The notes: generated from the letters alone by a model not told the origin. DNA of 64,000 nucleotides from Neomoorella thermoacetica (GCF_001875325.1 NZ_MDDC01000007.1:1-64000), one strand, 5' to 3'; counted from the stretch's first letter, positions 1-7,884 are shown. A program made the numbers and translations.

Positions 1-242
1 TTTTTGCTGCAGTGGATACCCTCCCTGCCCAGCTGCTTTTGTATACGGGGACTGCCATACGTTTTACGGCTCTTGTTGTAGATATTCAAAATCTTTTCTT
101 TGATAATTTCATCCTGGCTCCGGCGTTGGCTTACAGGCCTTTTTAGCCAGCGGTAATATCCTGTCCGGGACACCTTTAAAACTCGGCACATCGTCTCGAC
201 ACGGAAAGTTTCCGTGTGCTCCCGGATAAACCGATACTTCAT
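1..242 (-). CDS. IS3-family transposase OrfB, N-terminal part
   Basis: The ATG at 242 overlaps the orfA stop (ATGA). The translated start [13 protein letters not shown] continues through a helix-turn-helix_21-like region ([12 protein letters not shown], then [10 protein letters not shown]), as in IS150/IS3 OrfB just before the integrase core. The DDE catalytic core is beyond the window. In this family a -1 frameshift usually fuses OrfA and OrfB. The reading frame is open to base 1. Confidence 0.85.
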   Translation of the reverse strand, partial: MKYRFIREHTETFRVETMCRVLKVSRTGYYRWLKRPVSQRRSQDEIIKEKILNIYNKSRKTYGSPRIQKQLGREGIHCSK

Positions 243-550
243 TTCGGCATTTTGGAGAAGATGGCCACAGCTTTTTTTAAGATATCCCGTTCCTCCTGGG
301 CTATCGCCAGCTCTTTTTTCAGGCGGCGGTTTTCCTCTTCAAGATCGGTACCGCGCATCTGCTTTCCTATACCGGGAAAGGCGCGTTCTCCATACTTTAC
401 CTGCTCTCTTCGCCACCTGTTGAGCATGCTACTGTTGATCCCCAGGTCCCGGGCAATCTGGCTGGTAGTTTTGCCGCTGGTGCGGCATAGTTCAACGGCA
501 TTTCGCTTGAATTCTTCATCATATTTTCGTCTGGAATCCCCCATGGACAC
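239..550 (-). CDS. IS3-family transposase OrfA
   Basis: A 103-residue protein with an N-terminal helix-turn-helix (about residues 8-48, [16 protein letters not shown] then [17 protein letters not shown]) and a C-terminal leucine-zipper-like coiled coil ([20 protein letters not shown]). This is the standard OrfA build: it binds the IS ends and multimerises. It is translationally coupled to orfB. Nothing looks broken in it. Confidence 0.9.
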   Translation of the reverse strand: MSMGDSRRKYDEEFKRNAVELCRTSGKTTSQIARDLGINSSMLNRWRREQVKYGERAFPGIGKQMRGTDLEEENRRLKKELAIAQEERDILKKAVAIFSKMPK

Positions 551-620
551 AACGCCTCCTTGCTCTGATTATACACTCTTAACTCTGTGTCCTACAAATC
601 GGGGGAGGGTCATTTGGAAA

Positions 621-1478
621 TTAAGGTCGACACACCTTGCAGGGCTGGTAGCCGGCGTTGATCGCTTCCTGCCGCGATGAGAATTCCACCCTATTCCTGG
701 GGCTTATCTTCTGCGCCCACTGACAGTCCGGGTAGTGAAATTTCTTTGAACTAGAGTTGCCTATGTATTTCGCCGCGCTGCCGCTTTTACCGCCTGAGGC
801 TGGTGCAGGAGCGGGCACGGTTACAGCCGCACCCCAGAGGCCTTTGCCCGCCTCTCGGGCTTCCTTTTGGAGCTTGACAAAAAGATCGGCATATTTAACG
901 TTGGGTGGTACAGTCATCACCTGCGCATAGCCGTTTAAAAGCAGCTCGGCGTTGTACATTTTGGCCCGGACTTCAGCCTCGCTACCGTTTGCCGGCTTTT
1001 CCAGCCACACGTAGGCCAGCAGCCGCCCATACTTATCCCGCTCGCCCACATCAAGCTCCAGGTAGACCTGCCTACCGGCCAATCGCTTCTGGGTGTAAGC
1101 CGCCGCTTCTTTACCGTAAGGCTGCTCTTTAATCCCCAAATCCGGGTGCGAAATCTCAGGGGTGTTGACCCCGATCAATCTTACTTTTTCTTCTCGGCCG
1201 TTTATCTTAACATGCAAGGTGTCGCCATCAGCAACTGAAGTCACTGCGGCCGGTATTACCTTTACCGCTTCTCCAGCCGCAAGGGTATCCTGCTGTCCGC
1301 TATTCTCGCCTGCCGCTGATATCCCCTGGTGCGGGGCAGTCCCTGCCGGAATACCTGAAGCCTGCTGCTTCCCTGCCCCGCTTGAAGAACCACTGCTACA
1401 GCCGGCAAGAATCAGGAAAAGTGTAATAACCAATACAATGATTCCGGTACGCGCGTACCTATGGCCGTAAAACATCAT
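621..1478 (-). CDS. Lipoprotein thermonuclease (SNase) with C-terminal Ada-like zinc motif
   Basis: A secreted nuclease of 285 residues. The signal peptide ends in a lipobox (LILAGC, near residue 27), so the protein is probably anchored to the outer face of the membrane. A Ser/Gly/Gln-rich linker precedes a staphylococcal-nuclease domain (VADGDTLHVKI; VRLIGVNTPE; the active-site region RDKYGRLLAYVW). The last 50 residues hold an HYPDC...PCKVC pattern common in Firmicutes SNase-like proteins and similar to the Ada metal-binding domain. A GATGGAG ribosome site lies just upstream. The gene lies 9 bases from the IS3 end, so the IS inserted right behind its stop codon. A role in degrading external DNA or RNA is inferred. 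Confidence 0.88.
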   Translation of the reverse strand: MMFYGHRYARTGIIVLVITLFLILAGCSSGSSSGAGKQQASGIPAGTAPHQGISAAGENSGQQDTLAAGEAVKVIPAAVTSVADGDTLHVKINGREEKVRLIGVNTPEISHPDLGIKEQPYGKEAAAYTQKRLAGRQVYLELDVGERDKYGRLLAYVWLEKPANGSEAEVRAKMYNAELLLNGYAQVMTVPPNVKYADLFVKLQKEAREAGKGLWGAAVTVPAPAPASGGKSGSAAKYIGNSSSKKFHYPDCQWAQKISPRNRVEFSSRQEAINAGYQPCKVCRP

Positions 1479-1623
1479 ATCTGCTCCATCTTCATATCAT
1501 TTTTCCTGTTATTGTTAGATTGAGTGGCCAACAATTTCTTTCTATCTACCAAAAATAAGTTGTCGTTATTTATTTCTTTATCTCTACGGGAAATCCTGCT
1601 ATCTTTACCAAAAAGATTGATTG

Positions 1624-1659
1624 CAAACACTTGTTCTGTGACAAAAGTTATGGTAAAAT
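1624..1659 (+). promoter_or_regulatory. lexA promoter with LexA box
   Basis: The LexA-type operator CAAACACTTGTTCT at 1624-1637 overlaps the -35 hexamer TTGTTC (1631-1636), followed 17 bases later by TAAAAT (1654-1659). The operator matches the Gram-positive SOS box with few deviations and recurs before the polymerase gene. LexA autoregulation is expected. Confidence 0.75.
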
Positions 1660-1690
1660 AAACTAAAATTGTTCCCCGGGAGTGTTTCCC

Positions 1691-2302
1691 ATGCCTGAAA
1701 GTTTAACCCCAAAGCAAGAAATAGTCCTGCAATATATCCACCAGTTCATCGATGCGCACGGCTACCCGCCCGCGGTCCGGGACATCTGCCGGGCCACCGG
1801 GATACGTTCCAGTTCTTCCGTTCACCATTATCTAAATCAGCTGGAGGAAAAAGGCTACATCCGCCGTGACCGTGCCCGTTCCCGGGCCATTGAAATCGTC
1901 GAACCAGGCCCAACTGCGGTTGCAAACGTCGTTTCCGTTCCTCTGGTGGGCAAAATTGCCGCCGGACAGCCCATACTTGCGGTGGAGAACATCGAAGATT
2001 CCTTTCCCCTCCCTTCCAAAATCGCCGGGAGCGAGAATGCTTTTATGCTCCGCGTCCAGGGCGACAGCATGATAGAAGCCGGCGTCCTTGACGGCGACTA
2101 TATCATCGTCCGGCCGCAGGATACCGCTGAAAACGGCGATATCGTCGTGGCCTTACTGGGCGAGGAAGCTACCGTCAAATACTTCTACCGTTACGAAGAC
2201 CATGTTGAACTTGTGCCGGCCAACAGCCGGATGCAGCCCATTAAAGCCCGCGAAGTGACCATCCTGGGGAAAGTGATTGGTCTTTTAAGGCGCTTATCTT
2301 AA
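1691..2302 (+). CDS. lexA: LexA repressor
   Basis: SOS-response repressor and self-cleaving protease of 203 residues. The N-terminal winged helix covers residues 5-65 (LTPKQEIVLQYI; IRSSSSVHHYLNQLEEKGYI). The Ala91-Gly92 cleavage site sits in KIAAGQPI. The catalytic serine is in QGDSMIEAG (Ser126) and the lysine in EATVKYFYR (Lys163). The ATG at 1691 is chosen over the GTG at 1682 because GGGAG lies 8 bases before it, while the GTG has no spaced ribosome site. It probably controls the downstream polymerase, which has two similar operators. Confidence 0.95.
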   Translation: MPESLTPKQEIVLQYIHQFIDAHGYPPAVRDICRATGIRSSSSVHHYLNQLEEKGYIRRDRARSRAIEIVEPGPTAVANVVSVPLVGKIAAGQPILAVENIEDSFPLPSKIAGSENAFMLRVQGDSMIEAGVLDGDYIIVRPQDTAENGDIVVALLGEEATVKYFYRYEDHVELVPANSRMQPIKAREVTILGKVIGLLRRLS

Positions 2303-2337
2303 TTGGCAGAGGCTCATCTGATTACAAAAATTTCCTC

Positions 2338-2408
2338 CGCACATCTGTTCTTTTGCCTCTTGCTTTCTCCTCGCCGCCAGAGATATAATATACCCAAACA
2401 TTTGTTCT
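2338..2408 (+). promoter_or_regulatory. Two LexA boxes and promoter before the Y-family polymerase
   Basis: CGCACATCTGTTCT (2338-2351) and CAAACATTTGTTCT (2395-2408) closely resemble the box before lexA. Between them are TTGCTT (2360-2365) and TATAAT (2384-2389), 18 bases apart. The second box covers the likely transcription start. Two operators flanking one promoter suggest tight SOS control. Confidence 0.7.
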
Positions 2409-2422
2409 GGCGGTGAGCGTAA

Positions 2423-3622
2423 ATGTCTTCTTCCTGCACCATTCTCCTCTGCGACGCCAACAGCTTTTTCGCTTCCGTCCACCAGGCCCTGGATCCAAGT
2501 TTGCGTGGCCGCCCGGTCATCGTCGCCGGCCGGGAAAGCACCCGCCACGGCATCGTCCTGGCGGCCAGTTATGAGGCCAAACGGGGTTACGGCATCAAAA
2601 CCGGGATGACCGTGCGGGAAGCAAAAAGCCTTTGCCCGGACGGCGTCTTCATCCCTCCCCGCCACGACCTGTACATCGAGTTTTCCACCCGCATTTTACG
2701 CATCATGCGGGACTTTACTCCCCTGGTGGAACCTTTCTCCATTGATGAAGCCTGGCTGGACGTTAGAGGTTGTGAAAATCTTTTCGGCTCACCTTTAACA
2801 ATCGCCCAACGGCTGAAGGATAGGATTAAAACTGAGGTGGGAATCACTACCAGCATCGGCCTGGGTCCTACAAAGCTATTGGCTAAAATGGCGGCCGAGA
2901 TGCAGAAGCCCGATGGGTTGACGGTCCTGGACTACCCGGACGTCCCTAAAAAGATGTGGCCCCTGCCGGTAAAGGAGCTTTTCGGCGTCGGCCCCCGCAT
3001 GGAGGCTCATCTGGCCAAACTTGGCATCCACACCATCGGGAACCTGGCACGCTTCCCTGTCGAGGCGCTGGTCCGGCGTTTCGGCGTTGTGGGCCGTACT
3101 TTGCACCAGTGCGCTAATGGCATCGACTACAGCCCGGTTGACCCCCACTCCCTGGATAGAGCTAAATCCGTCGGCCACCAGATCACTCTGCCCAGGGACT
3201 ACTACAGCTACGAAGATATTGAAGTGGTTTTGCTGGAGCTTTCCGAGCTGGTGGCCCGGCGGGCGCGCATGGGAAATTACCAGGGGCGCACGGTGAGCAT
3301 CAGCCTTAAAGACGCCGAGTTTAACTGGCTGGGACGTTCTTACACCCTGCCCCATTACACCGATACGGCCGCCGATATTTACGTGGCGGCCCGGAGGCTC
3401 CTCCGCCGTCACTGGCCGCCCGGGCGGCCGGTGCGGCTGGTGGGAGTGAGCCTGGCCGGGCTGGTACCGTCAGCGGCACGCCAGGAAGACCTCTTCGGCC
3501 GGGTGGAAAAACAGGCCCGCCTGGACCGGGTCTGCGACCGGCTAAAAAATCGCTACGGTGAAAGGGCCGTCTTCCGGGCGGCGTCCCTTACGGGGGCAGG
3601 TGTCCTCTTCGCGCGGGGCTAA
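2423..3622 (+). CDS. Y-family DNA polymerase (DinB/UvrX type)
   Basis: Translesion polymerase of 399 residues. The palm motifs are present: LCDANSFFASVHQ at the N terminus, where the family usually has DMDAFFASVE, and PFSIDEAWLDV near residue 108 carrying the catalytic Asp-Glu pair. GLGPTKLLAKMAAEMQKP and LFGVGPRMEAHLAKLGI are the fingers/thumb helix-hairpin-helix parts. The C-terminal little-finger domain follows. The N-terminal variant with Asn in the first acidic motif resembles the UvrX/YqjW branch often carried by plasmids and phages. GGTGAG precedes the ATG, and two LexA boxes lie upstream. Confidence 0.9.
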   Translation: MSSSCTILLCDANSFFASVHQALDPSLRGRPVIVAGRESTRHGIVLAASYEAKRGYGIKTGMTVREAKSLCPDGVFIPPRHDLYIEFSTRILRIMRDFTPLVEPFSIDEAWLDVRGCENLFGSPLTIAQRLKDRIKTEVGITTSIGLGPTKLLAKMAAEMQKPDGLTVLDYPDVPKKMWPLPVKELFGVGPRMEAHLAKLGIHTIGNLARFPVEALVRRFGVVGRTLHQCANGIDYSPVDPHSLDRAKSVGHQITLPRDYYSYEDIEVVLLELSELVARRARMGNYQGRTVSISLKDAEFNWLGRSYTLPHYTDTAADIYVAARRLLRRHWPPGRPVRLVGVSLAGLVPSAARQEDLFGRVEKQARLDRVCDRLKNRYGERAVFRAASLTGAGVLFARG

Positions 3623-3626
3623 CGCT

Positions 3627-3905
3627 TTGTATGAGAGTCACCGTTTAATATTGCCCGGGATTAGGGATCGGGCAACGGCCACCTGCCAGGGCTGCCGCTA
3701 CTACGCCTTGATCCTGGGGAGGGAAGAAAATAAGCCGGCCTGTCTGGCCACCTTGAACCTTTATCTTACCGGGGAACGCCGGGTGCCAGTCCAATTGCGG
3801 GCTGAAGACTTTATCTGGTTGGCTGGGAAGGAAATTTTAGCTAGGGCCGTGCAGAAAGCCCGGCAGGGAAGTCAGGCTTGCGGGCTGTATTGCAGGAAAG
3901 AGTAG
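3627..3905 (+). CDS. Small cysteine-containing protein after the polymerase, function unknown
   Basis: The frame is open from inside the polymerase gene, but a TTG at 3627, just past the polymerase stop, gives the more natural 92-residue protein. It has a CQGC motif near residue 21, a lone Cys in PACLATL and a C-terminal CGLYC, so it may bind a metal. It follows the polymerase with no gap and is probably co-transcribed and SOS-induced. I do not recognise the family. The start codon is uncertain. Confidence 0.5.
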   Translation: MYESHRLILPGIRDRATATCQGCRYYALILGREENKPACLATLNLYLTGERRVPVQLRAEDFIWLAGKEILARAVQKARQGSQACGLYCRKE

Positions 3906-3928
3906 ATGTACAAACGGCAATGGTAAAA

Positions 3929-4462
3929 TTAAGTCACAGTATTCGACGGTTCTTTAAGTCCGTAAATCTGCCGCATTTTCGCGATAAAATTCTCGAGATC
4001 CTTTTTAAAATCGGCGGTCAGCCCCGGAAGTTCTTTCAGGAGCGCCATTATTTTATCCGGCGTCCGTTTAAAATCGTAAAGGTCGCGAAAATCCTGCCTG
4101 AAGTCCCGCAGCGCTTCCAGCTTCCGCGTCGTTGCGGCAGAGAGCAGAGCCGGACGGACGCCGGGCACCTCAAGGGTCATTTGATCGAGTAATTCTCTAT
4201 CCCATAGCTCGTCTTCAGGGATGGAGCAATCAATGTCTTTCGCTACAATCCTAAAGATTTTTTCGATGCCCGTATAATAGTCGTGCAGGATGGAGCCGAT
4301 CAGCCGCTGGGAGGTCTCGTCGGCAAGACTGAAGCCTCCAAGGGAATCCGTTTGAATCTTCGGGAATAGGTTATGCTGCGTCAATTCTTTCTCAAGCTTT
4401 TCGAGGTTTGACATTTCCCTATGGATACTGGCCTCTGCTAAAAACCATTTTTTATGGAACAA
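3929..4462 (-). CDS. HepT-like protein (HEPN fold) with altered catalytic motif
   Basis: A 177-residue all-helical protein matching the HepT-like family: LADETSQRLIGSILHDYYTGIE near the middle, then ELLDQMTLEVPGVRPALLS and an LEALRDFRQDFRDLYDF helix. Family members usually have FRHxxRHxY here, with His as part of the RNase or AMP-acceptor motif. This copy has Gln and Asp instead of both His. The usual minimal nucleotidyltransferase partner is absent on either side. It is either an orphan antitoxin/toxin relic or a divergent regulator. It lies alone, convergent with the SOS genes. Confidence 0.65.
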   Translation of the reverse strand: MFHKKWFLAEASIHREMSNLEKLEKELTQHNLFPKIQTDSLGGFSLADETSQRLIGSILHDYYTGIEKIFRIVAKDIDCSIPEDELWDRELLDQMTLEVPGVRPALLSAATTRKLEALRDFRQDFRDLYDFKRTPDKIMALLKELPGLTADFKKDLENFIAKMRQIYGLKEPSNTVT

Positions 4463-4574
4463 AGCCCCGCTCCTTTCTGTATGCTCTTCATAATAGCCAA
4501 CCAGGGACTTTATGGCGTAGTTCGAGAAACGTTTTTTTAGTATTTCAACTAACCTACAAATCTAATTCATATTT

Positions 4575-4740
4575 CTGATGCTCACCACGGCTAAAGCCTG
4601 GGGGTTCTGCCGGCGGCAACCGCGACCTATCCCACGCTCTCGCCTCGTCCTTTCGGGCTGGTTACAACATCGCGAGTTTCAGTCTCGGCATGTATCCTCC
4701 TGCCTTAAAAATACCATTCCGGGCGAATCTCTACAAAACG
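4575..4740 (-). ncRNA. Probable guide-RNA (omega RNA) right end of a lost TnpB element
   Basis: No open frame occupies this stretch. On the minus strand it reads as a structured GC-rich tract (CCAGCCCGAAAGGACGAGG, then AACCCCCAGGCTTTAGCC) ending GTGGTGAGCATCAG. The order of hairpins and the AGCATCA-type end resemble IS200/IS605 right ends, which double as TnpB guide RNAs. It starts immediately after the stop codon of the gene at 4746. Family assignment is by pattern only. Confidence 0.4.
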
Positions 4741-4745
4741 TACTA

Positions 4746-5612
4746 TTATTTTTTCCCCAGCCACCTTTCCACTTCTTTTATGCCTTCGCGAGTGATCTTC
4801 CAATACCTGTATTGATTTTTTATATACCCTTTTCTCTTAGCACGATTAAGGTGCATGGATAAACTCTTTATAGTCGTTTCAGGTTCCTTCATATTTCTCA
4901 ATATATTACACAATTCCTTTTTTGTGGGGTTGTTTCGACGCATATAATCTTCGCAGTATATAATGCCGGTTATTAGTTCTACTTTACTTGAGGATACACG
5001 CTTTATTTCTTGCATGATTTCTTCTGTATAATCTGGGGATGAGACCTGTTTCTTCTTTTCTTTGTTTTGTGCTTCAATTTGTGTTGGATTTTTTGGGGTT
5101 GCCAATTTTTTAAAGAAGTCGCCGCTCACAAACCTGTCGACATCAGACAGAAGCTCCGGCGAACCTGAAAACACTATTTTGTAGTCCCTGGTTACTACTT
5201 TTATGTATACATTTTTCTTCCGTCGCGGCTGCTCGCTGTCTTTTTCCAGAGGGCTGATATTTTCCGGCCAGCCGATAAGGGCGTCAGTTATTTCGCCTAT
5301 TACGGCAGAGTCAAAACGTTCCTCCGCAGCGCCGAACTTTACATCGTCTTCTTCCAACCACAGCAGCAAAATTTTTTCGGCTTTCAAAGCGTCTCCTGGC
5401 GCAGCGGCGAATTCATCCGCCGTCACCCACGTGCCGTCCGGCCTTTTATAGATTGACGCTTCCTTACCATCTATAATCGCACCGGCGATTTCTCCGGTTT
5501 TTAATATAAAATCTTTGACCGCTAAATAGCCGTCTTTGGTCGTAGGGATAATTTTCCAATCAGGAAAATATTCTTTGAGAACTTCAATAGTAGCATGAGG
5601 ATCAGCGGTCAT
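4746..5612 (-). CDS. Hypothetical protein with C-terminal winged-helix-like region
   Basis: I do not recognise this 288-residue protein. The ATG at 5612 is preferred because GGGGGAG precedes it. The longer frame from 5687 would translate the palindromic repeat at 5633-5680, so its first 25 residues are probably not real. The middle region (PRRKKNVYIKVVTRDYKIVFSG) looks like a beta-strand domain. Residues about 200-288 alternate charged helices and end in IKNQYRYWKITREGIKEVE, typical of a DNA-binding winged helix. A lysine-rich linker separates the two parts. It sits downstream of the YhaM-like gene on the same strand. Confidence 0.65.
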   Translation of the reverse strand: MTADPHATIEVLKEYFPDWKIIPTTKDGYLAVKDFILKTGEIAGAIIDGKEASIYKRPDGTWVTADEFAAAPGDALKAEKILLLWLEEDDVKFGAAEERFDSAVIGEITDALIGWPENISPLEKDSEQPRRKKNVYIKVVTRDYKIVFSGSPELLSDVDRFVSGDFFKKLATPKNPTQIEAQNKEKKKQVSSPDYTEEIMQEIKRVSSSKVELITGIIYCEDYMRRNNPTKKELCNILRNMKEPETTIKSLSMHLNRAKRKGYIKNQYRYWKITREGIKEVERWLGKK

Positions 5613-5632
5613 ATTTTTATCTCCCCCAGTTT

Positions 5633-5680
5633 GTGAACTATCCCTCCCTAACCCTGAGGGGTTAGGGAGGGGTAGTTCAC
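5633..5680. repeat. 48-bp near-perfect palindrome of the GTAGTTCAC family
   Basis: GTGAACTA at 5633 mirrors TAGTTCAC ending at 5680. Between them CCCTCCCTAACCC pairs with GGGTTAGGGAGGG around a short loop. The same palindrome closes the TnpB element at 12.8 kb (to 14096), ends the orphan guide RNA at 43610 and lies alone at 42564-42612. It is most likely a solo transposon end or a small non-autonomous element. Confidence 0.75.
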
Positions 5681-5696
5681 CAGGCATGTTGTCTTA

Positions 5697-6674
5697 TTAT
5701 ACCAATATGAATCTTTCCAGAGAGTTGTCCCATCGCCATTCTAGTTCCCCACCGGGAGAAATGAAATGGAACACTTCGCTGTCCAAAAGGTCGAGATGAT
5801 GCAGCAAGCACGCTTCTAAAAAGCTGGGCACTCGTGGTGATCCCCACTCGTATTTCCCATGATGGCTAGCGATCATGTGTAAAATTTTCTGCCGCAACTC
5901 ATCCGGGAAACCCTCTATGCTGGCAATCTTTTTTTCTACCTCTTGCAAACCGATCACGATGTGGCCCAGAAATCGTCCGGTCTCGGAGACATCAATTTTA
6001 TAATCGTAAAGGTACTCGTCTATCTTTCCAATATCGTGCAAGAGTACCCCGGTGTAAAGAAGCTCCGGGTCCGCTTTATCGTAAACCTGAACTAAAGCTG
6101 GCACCACGCAAGCCATGTTGTAGGTATGCTCCAAAAGTCCGCCCAAATAAGCCTGGTGGTGCTTCGCCGCGGCCGGGGCAGTGGTGAAACGCTGTGCCCA
6201 CTTGATGTCCTCAAAGAAAGATTCGAGAAGTGCTTTTAAATATGTATTAGATAAACCCTTAATGATTGACTTCAGGGTGTTAAACATTGCAGAGCGATCT
6301 TTGGGGGTTACAGGTAAGAAATCGCTCTTCGTCACTTCGTCTCGACCAATGGGACGGACATCGCGAATGTTGATCTGGAGGCGGTCCCGAAATGTCGTAG
6401 CCAAGCCGCTAACTTGAACGTATATGGCGTCTGCCAGCATAGCCGCCGTCTCTTCAGCTTTCTCCCATACCCGTCCCTCTATTTCACCGGTGCGATCAAA
6501 CAACCAGACAGAGAGGTATTGGCCATCTTTACTGGTAAAATCTTTTAATTCATAGCGTTTGACGGCGAATACGCCTTCTATCTCGGTTTGCGGTTGTATC
6601 TGATTAATAAAGATACCTTTATTTTTTGGGGTGCAATGGTTTCTACGCGGCAACTTTAGAATTGCTTCTCCCAT
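5697..6674 (-). CDS. yhaM: YhaM-like 3'-5' exoribonuclease (OB fold + HD)
   Basis: A 325-residue protein. The N-terminal OB fold (about residues 25-110, GVFAVKRYELKDFTSKDGQY; RLQINIRDVRPI) is joined to an HD phosphohydrolase domain (GGLLEHTYNMA, LLHDIGKIDEY, SHHGKYEWGSPRVPSFLEA). YhaM enzymes degrade single-stranded RNA/DNA 3' to 5' with Mn2+. The first 20 residues are unlike the family start, which corresponds to about residue 19 (KGIFINQIQ). The annotated ATG has only a weak ribosome site, so the start may have been changed by nearby repeat insertion. It lies between two palindromic repeats. Confidence 0.85.
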   Translation of the reverse strand: MGEAILKLPRRNHCTPKNKGIFINQIQPQTEIEGVFAVKRYELKDFTSKDGQYLSVWLFDRTGEIEGRVWEKAEETAAMLADAIYVQVSGLATTFRDRLQINIRDVRPIGRDEVTKSDFLPVTPKDRSAMFNTLKSIIKGLSNTYLKALLESFFEDIKWAQRFTTAPAAAKHHQAYLGGLLEHTYNMACVVPALVQVYDKADPELLYTGVLLHDIGKIDEYLYDYKIDVSETGRFLGHIVIGLQEVEKKIASIEGFPDELRQKILHMIASHHGKYEWGSPRVPSFLEACLLHHLDLLDSEVFHFISPGGELEWRWDNSLERFILV

Positions 6675-6739
6675 GTGCTACGCTACCAACTTTCGTTTCC
6701 AGTTTTCGGTTCTAATTCTCCCGAGATATGCACCAGCGC

Positions 6740-6776
6740 CTGACTTCCTCCCCATTGCTAAAGCCAAGGGTTCCTG
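6740..6776 (-). repeat. Solo right-end hairpin of the GAGGAAGTCAG family
   Basis: On the minus strand CAGGAACCCTTGGCTTTAG leads to a hairpin ending GGGGAGGAAGTCAG. The terminal GGAxGAxGTCAG matches the right end of the second TnpB element (41143) and solo copies at 37599, 45244-45323 and 46558. The upstream 70 bases also resemble that element's guide-RNA region in layout. No tnpB frame remains here. Confidence 0.6.
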
Positions 6777-6920
6777 AACACGGACGCTAGTGACAGGTTT
6801 TTTTACATAATTCTTCAGGCTCATTACCGCCACCGCTAAGATATAGTTGCTGGCCGATGCTTTTAAAGATGTAATATTTTACCAAGTGATAGCTCTTTCC
6901 CTATTTCGATACGGATTTTT

Positions 6921-7199
6921 TTAACATTTTTCTAAGAAAGTGTTACGCTGCGCCAGTATATCTTCCTGTTGTTGCTTAGTAAAAACATCTTTAGAGCTTT
7001 CAATGAAATTGGCAACCTGTTCTGGGTTCCCGACAAACCAGCCCCTTTACTCTTCCGCGAGGAAATCCCAATTTTCATCGTATGGGGCGGGGTGAATTAC
7101 TACAGCGTCAGCAGTTATAGTTACGGCTTTTTTCTTCTGCTCGCCTTTCAAAACCATATCTTTGACGCTGACCAGAACGTGGCCCCCAGTATCCAGCAT
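6921..7199 (-). pseudogene. Small gene split by an in-frame TAA (50 + 41 codons)
   Basis: A strong AAAGGAGG stands just upstream of an ATG at 7199. The frame encodes 50 residues (MLDTGGHVLVSVKDMVLKGE to NWDFLAEE), stops at TAA 7047-7049, then continues in the same frame for 41 more codons (RGWFVGNPEQVANFIESS to FLEKC) to a stop at 6921. Both halves look protein-like. Either one AAA codon mutated to TAA, or two short proteins are made. An overlapping GTG-started 32-codon frame is less likely. Family unknown. It precedes the ParR candidate's downstream end in the same direction. Confidence 0.5.
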
Positions 7200-7251
7200 C
7201 AGCCACTTATCCTCCTTTTGTCTATAGTTTCTGATCCCTGCATTGAACTAC

Positions 7252-7599
7252 TTATTCGCCGAAAGCTTTTAAAAAATCATCCAGGTAGCTGGATTGGGGT
7301 TCTTTCGTTTTACCTTTGAATTCTACACCTGCCCCGGATTTTCCTTCCAGCTTTTTATGCGTTTCCGGTGCTTTCTTAGGTGCAACGCCGCTCCGATCAC
7401 CCATTCCCTTGGTCAAAACCGCCAGGATAGCGTCAAGCTTCTCGTCGATGCCCACCAGCCTTTTTTCGATAACGAGGCCGAGGTCTATCAATTCCCTTGC
7501 TCGGGCGGCCCGCTCGCGGGGCGGGGCTGACCAGACGGGGTGGTCGATGGGAAGGGCCATCTCGAAACGGCGGTATCCGGGTCGCGCTTGTCTGGGCAT
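7252..7599 (-). CDS. ParR-like adaptor of the actin-type partition system (candidate)
   Basis: A 115-residue basic protein. The N-terminal half (YRRFEMALPIDHPVW, then helices PPRERAARARELIDLG and VIEKRLVGIDEKLDAIL) fits a ribbon-helix-helix layout. A Lys/Gly-rich disordered linker follows. The tail ends SYLDDFLKAFGE, like the acidic-hydrophobic ParM-binding tails of ParR proteins. It lies directly after the palindromic array that follows parM on the same strand, which is the main reason for the call. Sequence similarity alone would not identify it. Confidence 0.65.
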   Translation of the reverse strand: MPRQARPGYRRFEMALPIDHPVWSAPPRERAARARELIDLGLVIEKRLVGIDEKLDAILAVLTKGMGDRSGVAPKKAPETHKKLEGKSGAGVEFKGKTKEPQSSYLDDFLKAFGE

Positions 7600-7620
7600 C
7601 GCAAAATCGAGCTCCTTTGA

Positions 7621-7852
7621 CCGGATCTATACCGGGTAACGATTCTTCCCCGGTCTAAAACCGTGTTACTTATCCGGGTTCAGACCGGGGAGTAAATCTT
7701 TTACCGGGTTGAAACCGGAAAACATTTACCGGGTTCATACCGGATAAGTACTTTTATCCGGTATGATACCGGGTAATCGTTGCCGGGTTCACTCCGGGAA
7801 AGCCTTTTTCTCCGGCGTAAAACCGGGAAGCAATTGCCGGGTTCAAGCCGGG
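7621..7852. repeat. Centromere-like array (parC candidate): nine 14-16 bp palindromic units
   Basis: Nine units of the form CCGGGTTnnnACCGGG (variants CCGGTATGATACCGGG, CCGGCGTAAAACCGGG) start at 7621, 7650, 7674, 7704, 7729, 7758, 7783, 7812 and 7837. Spacing alternates about 29 and 25 bp with AT-rich joints. A weaker half-unit lies near 7864. The array fills the gap between the actin-like gene and the ParR candidate. Plasmid centromeres bound by ParR are built this way. It could also carry a promoter for parR or act as an origin. Confidence 0.75.
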
Positions 7853-7884
7853 TAGATATTTTCCCCGGCAAGGCACCGCCGCCG

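Larger units (their letters stand above)
1..612 (-). mobile_element. IS3-family insertion sequence, left part, cut by window edge
   Basis: Two overlapping transposase frames (orfA at 239-550, orfB running off the edge) are preceded by a terminal sequence that reads inward on the minus strand as TGACCCTCCCCCGATTTGTA from position 612. TG-starting ends and an ATGA orfA/orfB overlap are usual for IS3-family elements. The other end lies outside the window, so the target duplication cannot be checked. Confidence 0.85.

Noticed and set aside
5633-5680. Simple transcription terminator
   Set aside because: The palindrome has no T run on either strand, and the same sequence closes a TnpB element and a guide RNA.
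6969-7319. Plus-strand 116-residue frame
   Set aside because: Antisense to the small split gene at 6921-7199, which has a strong ribosome site, and to the end of the ParR candidate.
7621-7880. CRISPR-like array
   Set aside because: Units are 14-16 bp palindromes separated by short AT joints with alternating 29/25 bp spacing. There are no unique spacers of constant length and no cas genes.
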